64,000 nucleotides of DNA from Comamonas sp. (lineage in GTDB: Bacteria > Pseudomonadota > Gammaproteobacteria > Burkholderiales > Burkholderiaceae_C): positions 62,001 through 126,000 of the forward strand of contig JAJPEQ010000011.1 in assembly GCA_021166775.1 (NCBI GenBank), given 5' to 3'. The notes below the pieces were generated by a model that saw only the letters and a program-made list of their open reading frames with translations, ran no database searches and was not told the origin of the DNA. The translations under genes were made by a program, and so were the position numbers. How positions within the stretch are numbered: position 1 is the stretch's first letter; every line of letters starts with the position of its first letter. Below are positions 54,802-63,188 of the stretch, piece by piece.

Positions 54802-56294
54802 ACATCCAGCGTTTTCACGCCCCCACCGCGCGGGAGGCCTTGGCCAAGGCGCGCATGACCTTCGGCGACGGCACGCTCATCCTCTCCAACCGCCCGGTCG
54901 ATGGCGGCGTCGAGGTGGTCGCGACGGCCGAGGATTCGCTGCCGCCCGCGCAGCCCGCCCCCCGCTTGCAGCCCCTGGTTGAATCGCGACGCGGCCGCCT
55001 GCAGGAGCGCGCGGACGACCTCGCGGCCAGCCCCGTGCGCAGCGAGCAGGTGCATGCGGGCCTGGCGCGCAGCTCGGTCGCCAAGGACACGGAAAAACTG
55101 GCGATGAGCACGCTCTCGTTTCAGGACTACGTGCGCGAGCGCATGCTGCGCCGCCGCCAGGAGGCGCTGCATGGCAGCGCCGCGCCCGCGCCGTCCGAGC
55201 CGGTCGAGCGCGTGAGCGCGCCGGCACGCCGCAGTGCCCCGGTGCACGCCGGTGCGGACAGGGTGCCGCCGCCCACGCGGCGCGACGCCTCGGCTGCAGC
55301 TGTGGCTGCGCCTGCGCCTGCGCTGGCCGCCGGGGTCGGGCAGCAGCACCTCATGCAGGAGCTGCAGGCGATGAAGGAACTGATCGAAGACCGCTTCAAC
55401 ACGCTCGCGTGGCTCGGCCAGGCGCGGCAGAACCCGGTGCAGTCCAGCCTCATGCTCAAGCTCATCCGCGCCGGCTATTCGCCCGCGCTCGCGCGCGCGG
55501 TGCTCGAACGTCTGCCCGAGAACCTGCCCGCGCCCAATGCGTTGCACTGGCTCATGGAAGTGCTCGAACGCAACCTCAAGACCGACGCGCTCTCGCCGCC
55601 GCTGCACGAGGAGGGCGGCATCTACGCGCTCGTGGGCGCCACGGGCGTGGGCAAGACCACCACCGCGGCCAAGCTGGCGGCGATGTGCGCGCGCGTGCAT
55701 GGCCCGGGCAGCGTCGGTCTGATCACGCTCGACACCTATCGCGTGGGTGCGCATGAGCAGCTGCGCTCCTACGGCCGCATGCTCGGCGTGGTGGCGCACC
55801 TGGCGCACGACCTCGCCGCGCTGCAGGATCTGCTGGGGCTGCTGTCGTCCAAGAAGATGGTGCTGATCGACACCACGGGCGTGGCCCCGCGCGATCCGCG
55901 CCGCCAGGAGATGCTGCAGCTGCTCGATTTGCCCGACATCAAGCGCCTGCTGGTGCTCAACGCGTGCAACCACGGCGATACGTTCGACGATGTGCTCACC
56001 GGGTTCAAGATCGCGGGCGTGCAGCAGGCGGTGCTGTCCAAGACGGATGAGGCGGTCAAGCTCGGTCCGGCGATCGACGCGCTGATTCGCCACCAGGTGC
56101 TGCTGCGCGGCGTGACCAGTGGTCAGCGCGTGCCCGAGGACTGGGAGGCGGCCGACGCGCGCAAGCTCGTGGCCGCATCCATGCGCAGCACGGTCAAGTC
56201 GGCGTTTGATCCCAAGGAAATCGAGCTCAACTACTTCTTCACCCAGGCGCCCGTGGCCGCCGTGGGCGAGGCGGAGCTGGCGGATGTGGCCTGA
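54798..56294 (+). CDS. flhF: Flagellar SRP-type GTPase FlhF
   Basis: A 498-residue GTPase that helps set flagellar number and position. An N-terminal basic region (about 1-180, partly low complexity) precedes the NG domain: GATGVGKTTTAAKLA is the P-loop, TLDTYRVGAHEQL and LIDTTGVAPRD are SRP-GTPase motifs, and VLSKTDEAVKLG is the guanine-specificity loop. The gene overlaps flhA (4 bases) and the FlhG-like gene (11 bases). Confidence 0.95.
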   Translation: MNIQRFHAPTAREALAKARMTFGDGTLILSNRPVDGGVEVVATAEDSLPPAQPAPRLQPLVESRRGRLQERADDLAASPVRSEQVHAGLARSSVAKDTEKLAMSTLSFQDYVRERMLRRRQEALHGSAAPAPSEPVERVSAPARRSAPVHAGADRVPPPTRRDASAAAVAAPAPALAAGVGQQHLMQELQAMKELIEDRFNTLAWLGQARQNPVQSSLMLKLIRAGYSPALARAVLERLPENLPAPNALHWLMEVLERNLKTDALSPPLHEEGGIYALVGATGVGKTTTAAKLAAMCARVHGPGSVGLITLDTYRVGAHEQLRSYGRMLGVVAHLAHDLAALQDLLGLLSSKKMVLIDTTGVAPRDPRRQEMLQLLDLPDIKRLLVLNACNHGDTFDDVLTGFKIAGVQQAVLSKTDEAVKLGPAIDALIRHQVLLRGVTSGQRVPEDWEAADARKLVAASMRSTVKSAFDPKEIELNYFFTQAPVAAVGEAELADVA

Positions 56295-57048
56295 CGCGCA
56301 TCAGGGGGCGGGCCTGCTCGGCTTCGTGCCGGAGCAGGGTCCGCGCCTGCTGCCCGTGCTCTGCCACCCTGGGGCGACGCTGGAGCTGGAGGTGCTGTGG
56401 CAGCTGGCGCGCACGTTGCAGGACGCGGGCTATGGCACCCTGGTGCTCGATGCCAGCGCGACCGAGCGCGCGGCCGAGCCCGGGCTGGCGCAGTGGCTGC
56501 AGGTGCGAACCGACGCCCGGCCCGAGGGGGGGCGGGAATTCGCCGTCGTGCCTGCCGCGCAGGGCATGGCCGATTTGGTGGCGCGGGCCGGTGCGCGGGC
56601 GCTTGAGCATCTGGCCGACGCGGTGCAGCACTTCAGCATGGTGCTGCTGTACGCGCCGCCGGTGCGGGTGGCGGCCTTGTTCGCCGATCGGTGTGTTTCG
56701 CCGCTGGTGCTCAATGTGCCGGGTGACGCCGCCCTGCTGCGCAGCTACGCCCTGCTCAAGCGCATGATGAACTTGGCACCGCTGCCCTGCGCGGTGGCGG
56801 GTGTGGCGTGGGGTCCGGATGACTTGCACGCGCTGCGAAACACCCTGCAGATGCTGCGCCAGCGCTGCCAGCAATGGCTGGGCGCGAGCCCGCGCACCGT
56901 GGCCGTGGATGGCAGCGACGAAGAGGCTTTGGGCACGCTGGCCCTGCAGTTGATGGAAGGGGCTTGCACGGCGCGCGCCGCGCCCACGCGGCTCGCGCAC
57001 GTGCCGCAGGGCGCGGTAACGCGCTACCATGCCTATTCTGTGGTTTGA
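56284..57048 (+). CDS. FlhG-position protein without a P-loop
   Basis: A 254-residue protein at the place where flhG (a MinD/ParA ATPase) sits between flhF and fliA. The order of segments recalls a ParA fold: an N-terminal strand, ELEVLWQLARTLQDAGYGTL, VLDASATER and later VSPLVLNVPGDAALLRSYALL. But the Walker A motif KGGxGKT is absent; the equivalent place reads VLCHPGATLELEV. It may be a degenerate, non-hydrolysing FlhG-like partner of FlhF. ATG 56284 overlaps the flhF end by 11 bases. Homology to FlhG is by position and general pattern only. Confidence 0.6.
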   Translation: MWPDAHQGAGLLGFVPEQGPRLLPVLCHPGATLELEVLWQLARTLQDAGYGTLVLDASATERAAEPGLAQWLQVRTDARPEGGREFAVVPAAQGMADLVARAGARALEHLADAVQHFSMVLLYAPPVRVAALFADRCVSPLVLNVPGDAALLRSYALLKRMMNLAPLPCAVAGVAWGPDDLHALRNTLQMLRQRCQQWLGASPRTVAVDGSDEEALGTLALQLMEGACTARAAPTRLAHVPQGAVTRYHAYSVV

Positions 57049-57054
57049 CTTTGC

Positions 57055-57783
57055 ATGATGTACACCGCCAAGGGCCAGCTCGACCGTGACGCGCTGTTTC
57101 ACCAGCATGTGGGGCTGGTGCAGCGCATTGCGCACCACATGATCGCCAAGCTGCCGCCCAACGTCGAGGTGGACGACCTGATCCAGGTGGGCCTGATCGG
57201 CCTGAGCGATGCGCTCACGCGGTATGAGGTGACGCAGGGCGTGCAGTTCGAGACCTTCGCCACCCAGCGCATCCGCGGCGCCATGCTCGACGAGCTGCGC
57301 GAAAACGACTGGATGAGCCGCAGCTCGCGCAAGAGCCAGAAGGACATCGAGCACGCGGTGCGCCGCGCCGAGCAGAGGCTGGGGCGCGCGCCGCTCGAAT
57401 CGGAGATCGCCGACGAGCTCGGGATGAGCCTGCAGGACTATCAGGCGCTGCTGGGCAAGGTGCGCGGCGCGCAGCTCGTGTATCTGGAGGACATGGGCCG
57501 CAGCGGTGGCGATGACGGGGGCGGCGAGGGGTTTCTGGATCGCAACGTGGCCGACGAAGGGGCCGACCCGGTGGCGCTGCTGCGCGACCAGGGCATACGC
57601 AGCGCGCTGGTGGCGGCCATCAAGCAGCTGCCCGAGCGCGAGCAGTTCGTGATGGGCATGTACTACGAAGAGGACATGAACCTCAGGGAAATCGCCGCGG
57701 TGCTGGGCGTGACCGAGTCGCGCGTGTGCCAGTTGCACAGCCAGGCGATCGCGCGGCTGCGCACCAAGATGCGCGAGCATTGA
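57055..57783 (+). CDS. fliA: Flagellar sigma factor FliA (sigma-28)
   Basis: A 242-residue RNA polymerase sigma factor for class 3 flagellar genes. Region 2 contains HVGLVQRIAHHMIAKLPPNV and ETFATQRIRGAMLDELREND; region 4 has NLREIAAVLGVTESRVCQLH. It recognises TAAA-N15-GCCGATAA promoters, two likely examples of which are in this window (fliC copy 1, flgM). It starts at ATG 57055, seven bases after the FlhG-like gene. Its inhibitor FlgM is encoded just downstream on the other strand. Confidence 0.97.
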   Translation: MMYTAKGQLDRDALFHQHVGLVQRIAHHMIAKLPPNVEVDDLIQVGLIGLSDALTRYEVTQGVQFETFATQRIRGAMLDELRENDWMSRSSRKSQKDIEHAVRRAEQRLGRAPLESEIADELGMSLQDYQALLGKVRGAQLVYLEDMGRSGGDDGGGEGFLDRNVADEGADPVALLRDQGIRSALVAAIKQLPEREQFVMGMYYEEDMNLREIAAVLGVTESRVCQLHSQAIARLRTKMREH

Positions 57784-57811
57784 GGCGACGCCGGGTTCAC
57801 CCAGCGTCGCC
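57784..57811 (+). terminator. Hairpin terminator after fliA
   Basis: GGCGACGC (57784-57791) and GCGTCGCC (57804-57811) form a perfect eight-base stem one base after the fliA stop, followed by TTGT. It is a plausible rho-independent-like terminator for the flhB-fliA operon, although the T-tract is short. Confidence 0.5.
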
Positions 57812-57817
57812 TTGTCG

Positions 57818-57874
57818 TGCTATCAAAATAAATGACCTTGCGCTTGCCTGACAAGCGCTGCAACCCGATTTGGC
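57818..57874 (-). repeat. Dispersed intergenic repeat, copy 8
   Basis: Between the convergent fliA and flgN: TGCTATCAAAATAAATGACC, TTGCGCTTGCCTGACAAGCG, CTGCAACCCGATTTGGC. CGCTTG (57841-57846) pairs with CAAGCG. This is a close match, in inverted orientation, to copy 3. Confidence 0.65.
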
Positions 57875-57879
57875 GTGAT

Positions 57880-58230
57880 TTATCCCGGCGCCCGGTAGAT
57901 CCTGGCCTTGCTGGTTGCGGCGGGGCCGTAGGTCACGAGATCGGCGGGTGGCAGAAGCGATGCGGCCTGCTGGCCGGTGAGGCTCATGACGCGCGCCAGC
58001 TGGTCGCGCGTGCTGTTCAGTTGCGCGCCCAGGGCCCGAATGCGTTGCCGGATTTCTTCCGTGTGCTGGGCGAAGGGCGTCCGATCGAGCCAGTCGGCCA
58101 GCGCGGCGGTGGCGCTGCGCACGGCCAGCGCCCGTTGCTGCACGGTTGCGGGGTCGGCTGCAACCAGGGCGGCCTGCAACTCCCCGACCTGCGCTTCGAG
58201 CACCTCCAGAGGCGACGGCGGCGGGGGCAT
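57880..58230 (-). CDS. flgN: Flagellar export chaperone FlgN
   Basis: A 116-residue helical protein starting MPPPPSPLEVLEAQVGELQA, 14 bases downstream of flgM. In its position and size, and in the C-terminal run TRDQLARVMSLTGQQAASLL, it fits FlgN, the chaperone for the hook-filament junction proteins FlgK and FlgL. The sequence is weakly conserved, so part of the evidence is its place after flgM. Confidence 0.78.
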   Translation of the reverse strand: MPPPPSPLEVLEAQVGELQAALVAADPATVQQRALAVRSATAALADWLDRTPFAQHTEEIRQRIRALGAQLNSTRDQLARVMSLTGQQAASLLPPADLVTYGPAATSKARIYRAPG

Positions 58231-58244
58231 GTGTCAGCCAGCGT

Positions 58245-58583
58245 TCAGTGGCTGCGCTGCTGGCTCGCGTGCGCCAGTGTTTCGGCGGCGTTGTCCAGCA
58301 ATTTGTCGGCGACGGCTTCGGCGTTGACGCGGTAAGTGCCCTGGTCGATGGCGTTCTTGACTTCGGCGACCTTTTGCGCATTGAAATCGGCGCTGCCGCG
58401 CCCCACCGTGGCCGTGCGCACGTTGTCCGACAACGTGACCGGCACGCCGGCACTGGCCACGTGAGAGGCCGAACGCGAGGCGGTTTCCGATGCGGGAGCG
58501 GGCGCGGCGTCCCGGGCCTGCTGGCGTGCGGCCGCCGTGCGGGAAAGCGCGTTGGCTGAATCTGCGCGGTTGTCGATTTTCAT
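58245..58583 (-). CDS. flgM: Anti-sigma-28 factor FlgM
   Basis: A 112-residue, mostly disordered-looking protein that binds FliA and is exported when the hook is complete. The C-terminal half has FNAQKVAEVKNAIDQGTYRV and NAEAVADKLLDN, the conserved FliA-binding region. ATG 58583 is preceded by GGAGAG. A matching sigma-28 promoter lies at 58630-58656, so it can be induced by FliA itself. Confidence 0.94.
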   Translation of the reverse strand: MKIDNRADSANALSRTAAARQQARDAAPAPASETASRSASHVASAGVPVTLSDNVRTATVGRGSADFNAQKVAEVKNAIDQGTYRVNAEAVADKLLDNAAETLAHASQQRSH

Positions 58584-58629
58584 GTCACTCTCCACCACCC
58601 CTGATCAAGGCATGGGGCCTGTAGGCTGA

Positions 58630-58656
58630 TTAACGGCAGCTCAAGCCCGATCTTGA
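58630..58656 (-). promoter_or_regulatory. Sigma-28 (FliA) promoter of flgM-flgN
   Basis: On the minus strand TCAA is followed after exactly 15 bases by GCCGTTAA; the FliA consensus is TAAA-N15-GCCGATAA. It lies about 50 bases upstream of flgM, in the gap between flgA and flgM. Confidence 0.6.
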
Positions 58657-58685
58657 GGGTTCATGCGACACAAAGGGGTGCGCCA

Positions 58686-59408
58686 TCATAAAGCAGCCTC
58701 TACTGTCCCGTCTTCGTTAACAATGCCTGCGATGATTTTCCCATTGGCCATGCGGATGCGAACACTCTGGCCGGCCGAGCCTGCCACCAGGGCCTGGCCC
58801 GAGGAGGTGACGGCGTAGCCCGGTCCCTGCGCTTTCACCTGCACCGCCGCGCCCGCCTTGAACAGATAGGGCGCGCGCATCATGTTCTGTCGCAGGGCCT
58901 TGCCGGCCACGAGTGGTCGGGTGGCCACCTGGCCCACCCAGGCCTGGGGGTTGGTCACCACGGCCGCGGGTTCGGCCGCCCAGTCCACTTCCGCCTGCAT
59001 GGCGTCCTGCTCGGTCAGGGTGGCGCCGGCGGCCACATTGCCGGTGAGCACCCACGCCGGACCGAAGGCCTGCACCGTGAGCGGCAGAAAGACGTTCCAG
59101 CGCGTCGCTCCTTCCAGGCAGCGCAGTCCCAGGCGGGTGGAGCCCCACAGGCGGGCGCCGGGCGGCAGGTAGGGCTCGACGCGGGCGCAGGGCGTGAGGT
59201 GCAGGCGCGAGTCCAGCTCACCGACGCTGACCTGCATGCGTAGCGGCGAGGCGTCGGCGGGCAGCTGCGCCAGCGCCTGATCCACCCATTGTTGGGTGAG
59301 GGCCGCGAGCTCTTGCGGCGTGGCCATCTGCTGGGCGTGCGCGGGCCATGCGAGCACGCCGGCAAGGGCGGCGGCCGCGAAAGCATGCACGAGGCGAAAG
59401 ACGTTCAT
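58686..59408 (-). CDS. flgA: Flagellar P-ring assembly chaperone FlgA
   Basis: A 240-residue periplasmic protein. The signal peptide ends at about WPAHAQQ. The rest contains GSTRLGLRCLEGATRWNVFL and the SAF-like end with YAVTSSGQALVAGSAGQSVR and ending GIVNEDGTVEAAL. FlgA helps FlgI form the P-ring. Divergent from flgB, with a 198-base gap. Confidence 0.93.
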   Translation of the reverse strand: MNVFRLVHAFAAAALAGVLAWPAHAQQMATPQELAALTQQWVDQALAQLPADASPLRMQVSVGELDSRLHLTPCARVEPYLPPGARLWGSTRLGLRCLEGATRWNVFLPLTVQAFGPAWVLTGNVAAGATLTEQDAMQAEVDWAAEPAAVVTNPQAWVGQVATRPLVAGKALRQNMMRAPYLFKAGAAVQVKAQGPGYAVTSSGQALVAGSAGQSVRIRMANGKIIAGIVNEDGTVEAAL

Positions 59409-59552
59409 GGCAAGGCTCCTGTGCCGTCCGGTGGCCGCGGCGCACGGATGCGCAGGTTTGGGGCGCGGGCTTTGGGACGCCTGTGACTGTAGGCCGCGGC
59501 CGCGGGCGCGAAGCGGGGAACAGCAGGCGGTGCGCGGTACTTTTCCCGCTTT

Positions 59553-59580
59553 AGAAATCCGGCGCGGTTTTCATAATCGA
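59553..59580 (+). promoter_or_regulatory. Possible promoter of the flgB operon
   Basis: TTTAGA (59553-59558) and CATAAT (59571-59576 approximately) lie in the AT-richest part of the flgA-flgB gap with near-normal spacing. The match is weak and flhDC-type activation would be expected, so this is only a candidate. Confidence 0.2.
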
Positions 59581-59606
59581 CGCACGCCGTCCCAGCGAGG
59601 CCCCAC

Positions 59607-60017
59607 ATGCTCGACAAACTCACGTCACCTCTGAACCTGCAAGGCAACGCGCTGATGCTGCGTGCCGAGCGCCAGCGCGTGATCGCGAGCAACATCGCCA
59701 ATGCCGACACGCCGGGCTACAAGGCGCGCGACTTCAATTTCGCCCAGGCGCTGCAGCAGGCGGGCGCCGCGCAAGGGCGCGGCGCACCGGGCGCACCAGG
59801 TACCAGCGATCCGCGCCACATTCCCCTGCAGGCCGCGGGTTCGGGCGCGGGCCAGCCCGGCTATGCGTTGCAGACCGAGCCGGCCCTGGACAACAACAGC
59901 GTGGACATGGACCGCGAGCGCGCGGCCTTCATGGACAACGCCGTGCGCTACGAAGCAACGCTGCGCTTCATCAACTACCAGTCGCGCACGCTGCAGAGCG
60001 CGATCACGGGCCAGTGA
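59607..60017 (+). CDS. flgB: Flagellar basal-body rod protein FlgB
   Basis: A 136-residue proximal rod protein. The N-terminal SNIANADTPGYKARDFNFAQ and the C-terminal helix with ERAAFMDNAVRYEATLRFIN are typical. First gene of the flgBCDEFG run, all on the plus strand with short gaps. Confidence 0.96.
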   Translation: MLDKLTSPLNLQGNALMLRAERQRVIASNIANADTPGYKARDFNFAQALQQAGAAQGRGAPGAPGTSDPRHIPLQAAGSGAGQPGYALQTEPALDNNSVDMDRERAAFMDNAVRYEATLRFINYQSRTLQSAITGQ

Positions 60018-60039
60018 GCAGCGCGATCGAGGAGCCGCC

Positions 60040-60444
60040 ATGTCGATGTTTTCCATCTTCAACATTTCCGCCAGCGCCATCGGCGCGCAGGCGCAGCGCC
60101 TGAACGTGGTGGCCAGCAACCTCGCCAACGTGGACGCCGTGGCCGGCCCCGACGGGCAGGCCTACAAGGCGCGTCAGGTGGTGTTCGAGACCACGCCCAT
60201 GGGCGAGCAGGGCAATGCCGGTGTACGCGTCTCCAACATTCAGGAAAGCGACACCCCGGGGCGGCGCGTGCTCGACCCGGGCAACCCGCTGGCCGATGCC
60301 CAGGGCTACGTGACGCATTCCAACGTGAACGCGGTCGAGGAGATGGTGAACATGATCTCCGCCTCGCGCGCTTACCAGAACAACGTCGAGGTGATGAACA
60401 CGGCCAAGGGCTTGCTGCTCAAGACCTTGCAGATGGGCCAGTGA
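60040..60444 (+). CDS. flgC: Flagellar basal-body rod protein FlgC
   Basis: A 134-residue rod protein. MSMFSIFNISASAIGAQAQR at the start and NAVEEMVNMISASRAYQNNV near the end are diagnostic. GAGGAG precedes ATG 60040. It lies 22 bases after flgB. Confidence 0.96.
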   Translation: MSMFSIFNISASAIGAQAQRLNVVASNLANVDAVAGPDGQAYKARQVVFETTPMGEQGNAGVRVSNIQESDTPGRRVLDPGNPLADAQGYVTHSNVNAVEEMVNMISASRAYQNNVEVMNTAKGLLLKTLQMGQ

Positions 60445-60460
60445 GCCCGGGAGACAGGCG

Positions 60461-61123
60461 ATGGCTTTCACGCCGATAGACACCAGCGCGCTCGATGCGG
60501 GCGCCGCCAGCACGTCCAGCGTGACGCAGCGCAACACCGATCCGAATGCCATGCAGGACCGGTTCCTGAAGCTGCTCGTGGCGCAGCTGCAGAACCAGGA
60601 CCCGATGAATCCGATGGACAACGCGCAGATGACCACGCAGATGGCGCAGATCAACACCGTCACGGGGCTGCAGCAGCTCAACCAGACGGTGCAGTCCATG
60701 TCGCAGCAGTTTGCCGGCATGCAGCAGCTGGCCGGGGTGTCGCTGATCGGGCATGCGGTGCTGGCCGATGGCGACAGCCTCACCACGTCGGGCGGCCAAG
60801 CGCAGGGCCTGTTCGATCTGGCCCAGGCGGCCACCGACGCGAAGGTGGAGATCGTCACGCCCGGAGGCAACGTGGTGGGCACGGTGCCGCTGGGCGCGCT
60901 CGATGGCGGACGCCACGCCTTCACGTGGGATGCGAGCAGCTACGACGGCGACCTGAGCGCGCTGCGCTACCGCGTGGTGGCCAGCAACGGCAAGACGAAC
61001 GTGCAGGCCACGCCCCTCACGCAGCAGACGGTGCTGGCCACGGGCAGCGGCGACAAGGGGCTCATGCTCACGCTGGGCAACGGCGCCACCGTCGCCTATT
61101 CCGACATTCACGGCGTGGTCTGA
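60461..61123 (+). CDS. flgD: Flagellar hook capping protein FlgD
   Basis: A 220-residue hook scaffold protein. The conserved N-terminal block DRFLKLLVAQLQNQDPMNPM is present, and the C-terminal part has the beta-rich FlgD Ig-like and Tudor-like region. FlgD caps the growing hook and is later replaced. It follows flgC by 16 bases. Confidence 0.96.
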   Translation: MAFTPIDTSALDAGAASTSSVTQRNTDPNAMQDRFLKLLVAQLQNQDPMNPMDNAQMTTQMAQINTVTGLQQLNQTVQSMSQQFAGMQQLAGVSLIGHAVLADGDSLTTSGGQAQGLFDLAQAATDAKVEIVTPGGNVVGTVPLGALDGGRHAFTWDASSYDGDLSALRYRVVASNGKTNVQATPLTQQTVLATGSGDKGLMLTLGNGATVAYSDIHGVV

Positions 61124-61153
61124 AGACCGCCAGCAACTCACCAGGAGCGCACC

Positions 61154-62410
61154 ATGGGATTTCAGCAAGGCCTCACGGGTTTGAATGCCGCAAGCAAGAA
61201 CCTGGACGTGATCGGTCACAACATCGCCAACTCGCAGACCGTGGGCTTCAAGGCCTCGCGCACCGAATTCGCGGAAATGGTGGCCACGGCCGTCGGCTCC
61301 GCGGGTGGGAGCAACGCGGGCATCGGCGTGCAGGTGGATGCGATCGCGCAGCAGTTCACGCAGGGCAATATTTCGATCACCGGCAACAACCTGGACGTGG
61401 CCATCAACGGCAATGGCTTCTTTCAGGTGAAGCAGCCCGACGGCAGCATGGCCTACACGCGTGCGGGCAATTTCAAGCTCGATGTCGATGGCAACGTGGT
61501 CACCAACGGCAATGCGCAGCTCATGGGCTACCCGATGGACCCTGTCACGCACACGCGCACGGCGAGCACGCCGGTGCCGCTGGTGTTTCCTTCGGGCGCG
61601 CCGATCCCGGCCAAGCAGACCGCGAACGTCGCGGTCGAGATGAATCTGGACGCGCGCGCCACCGATGCGGCGGGCACTGCCGGACCGCCCCCGATTCCGG
61701 CAACGCCCCGTTCCGCCTACGGCACTTCGATCAATGTGTACGACAGCCAGGGCGTGGCCGTTCCCGTGAGCCTGTATTTCCAGAAGACGGCGACCGCGAA
61801 TACCTGGGACGTGTACGACCAGCTCGATGACCCGACCGCGACGCCGCCCGTCGTGGCCGCGCCGATCGGAACGATCGCCTTCAGCGGCACGGGGGTGCTC
61901 ACGAGCGGCTCGCCGCTGACGATCACGGTGGACCCGGCGGTGGCCAATCCGAATAACCCGCCGGCGCCTTTCCCGGTGACGATCGACCTGAGCAAGGCCA
62001 CGCAGTTCGGCGCCAAATTCTCCGTCTCCAATCTGACGCAGGACGGCTATGCCGCCGGGCAGCTGACGGGCATCAACATCAGCCCCGACGGCACCATCCT
62101 CACACGTTATTCCAACGGCATCAGCCGACCCGAAGGGCAGATCGCGCTGGCGACGTTTCGCAACACGCAGGGCCTGTCGGACGTGGGCAACAACCTGTGG
62201 GTGGAGACCTTCGGCTCGGGCCAGCCGGTGATGGGCACGCCTACGGAGGGGAACTTCGGCGCCCTGCGCGCGGGCGCGCTGGAGGATTCCAACGTGGACC
62301 TGACGGGCGAACTCGTGGCCATGATGACCGCGCAGCGCGCCTATCAGGCCAACGCGCAAACCATCAAGACGCAGGACCAGGTGCTCTCGACGCTGGTCAA
62401 CATGCGCTGA
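61154..62410 (+). CDS. flgE: Flagellar hook protein FlgE
   Basis: A 418-residue hook subunit. It begins MGFQQGLTGLNAASKNLDVI, has TRAGNFKLDVDGNVVT and the YGTSINVYDSQGVAVPVSL domain, and ends with ELVAMMTAQRAYQANAQTIK. Length is normal for FlgE. It follows flgD by 30 bases. Confidence 0.97.
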   Translation: MGFQQGLTGLNAASKNLDVIGHNIANSQTVGFKASRTEFAEMVATAVGSAGGSNAGIGVQVDAIAQQFTQGNISITGNNLDVAINGNGFFQVKQPDGSMAYTRAGNFKLDVDGNVVTNGNAQLMGYPMDPVTHTRTASTPVPLVFPSGAPIPAKQTANVAVEMNLDARATDAAGTAGPPPIPATPRSAYGTSINVYDSQGVAVPVSLYFQKTATANTWDVYDQLDDPTATPPVVAAPIGTIAFSGTGVLTSGSPLTITVDPAVANPNNPPAPFPVTIDLSKATQFGAKFSVSNLTQDGYAAGQLTGINISPDGTILTRYSNGISRPEGQIALATFRNTQGLSDVGNNLWVETFGSGQPVMGTPTEGNFGALRAGALEDSNVDLTGELVAMMTAQRAYQANAQTIKTQDQVLSTLVNMR

Positions 62411-62435
62411 GCCGGTCTGAGGCACGGAGCACGCC

Positions 62436-63176
62436 ATGGATCGCATCATCTACACCTCGATGACGGGCGCCAACGCCGCGATGCAGCGCCAGGCGGTGCT
62501 CGCCAACAACCTGGCCAATGCCTCGACCACGGGGTTTCGCGCCGAGATGGCCAACTTCCGCTCGGTGCCCATGCAGGGCGACGGCGCCAAGACCCGGGTG
62601 TTCGCGCTCGAGGCCACCTCGGGCCACAGCACGACCGCCGGGCCGGCGCAGACCACCAACCGCCCGCTCGACGCCATGGCCGTGGGCCATGCCTGGTTTG
62701 CCGTGCAGGGGCTCGATGGCACCGAGGCCTACACGCGCGCGGGGGGCTTTCAGGTGACGGCGCAGGGGCAACTGGTGACCGGCAACGGCCTGCCCGTGCT
62801 CTCGGACGGCGGCGCGCCCATCGACATTCCCCAGGGTGCGGACGTCGTGCTCGGTGGCGACGGCACGGTCACGGCGCAGGTGCAGGGCCAGCCCGCGCAG
62901 GCCATCGCACGGCTGAAGCTGGCCACGGAAACCGCCGATACGCCGCTCAGACGCGGCGACGACGGTCTGTTTCGCACCGCCAGCGGCGATCCGCTGGCGC
63001 AGGACCCGAACGCGCAGATGCGCGCGGGCATGCTCGAGGGCTCGAACGTGAACGCGGTTGAGTGCATGGTCGGGATGATCGCGGTGGCGCGTCAGTTCGA
63101 GCAGCAGATGAAGCTCCTGCAGACCGCCGAGAGCGACGATAAGAGTGCCGGGCGCCTGCTCAGCATGAACGGATAA
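62436..63176 (+). CDS. flgF: Flagellar basal-body rod protein FlgF
   Basis: A 246-residue rod protein with MDRIIYTSMTGANAAMQRQA at the start, AYTRAGGFQVTAQGQLVTGN in the middle and NAVECMVGMIAVARQFEQQM near the end. It is the proximal-rod FlgF by its order between flgE and flgG and by this sequence. It lies 25 bases after flgE. Confidence 0.95.
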   Translation: MDRIIYTSMTGANAAMQRQAVLANNLANASTTGFRAEMANFRSVPMQGDGAKTRVFALEATSGHSTTAGPAQTTNRPLDAMAVGHAWFAVQGLDGTEAYTRAGGFQVTAQGQLVTGNGLPVLSDGGAPIDIPQGADVVLGGDGTVTAQVQGQPAQAIARLKLATETADTPLRRGDDGLFRTASGDPLAQDPNAQMRAGMLEGSNVNAVECMVGMIAVARQFEQQMKLLQTAESDDKSAGRLLSMNG

Positions 63177-63188
63177 GGAAACCACGCC

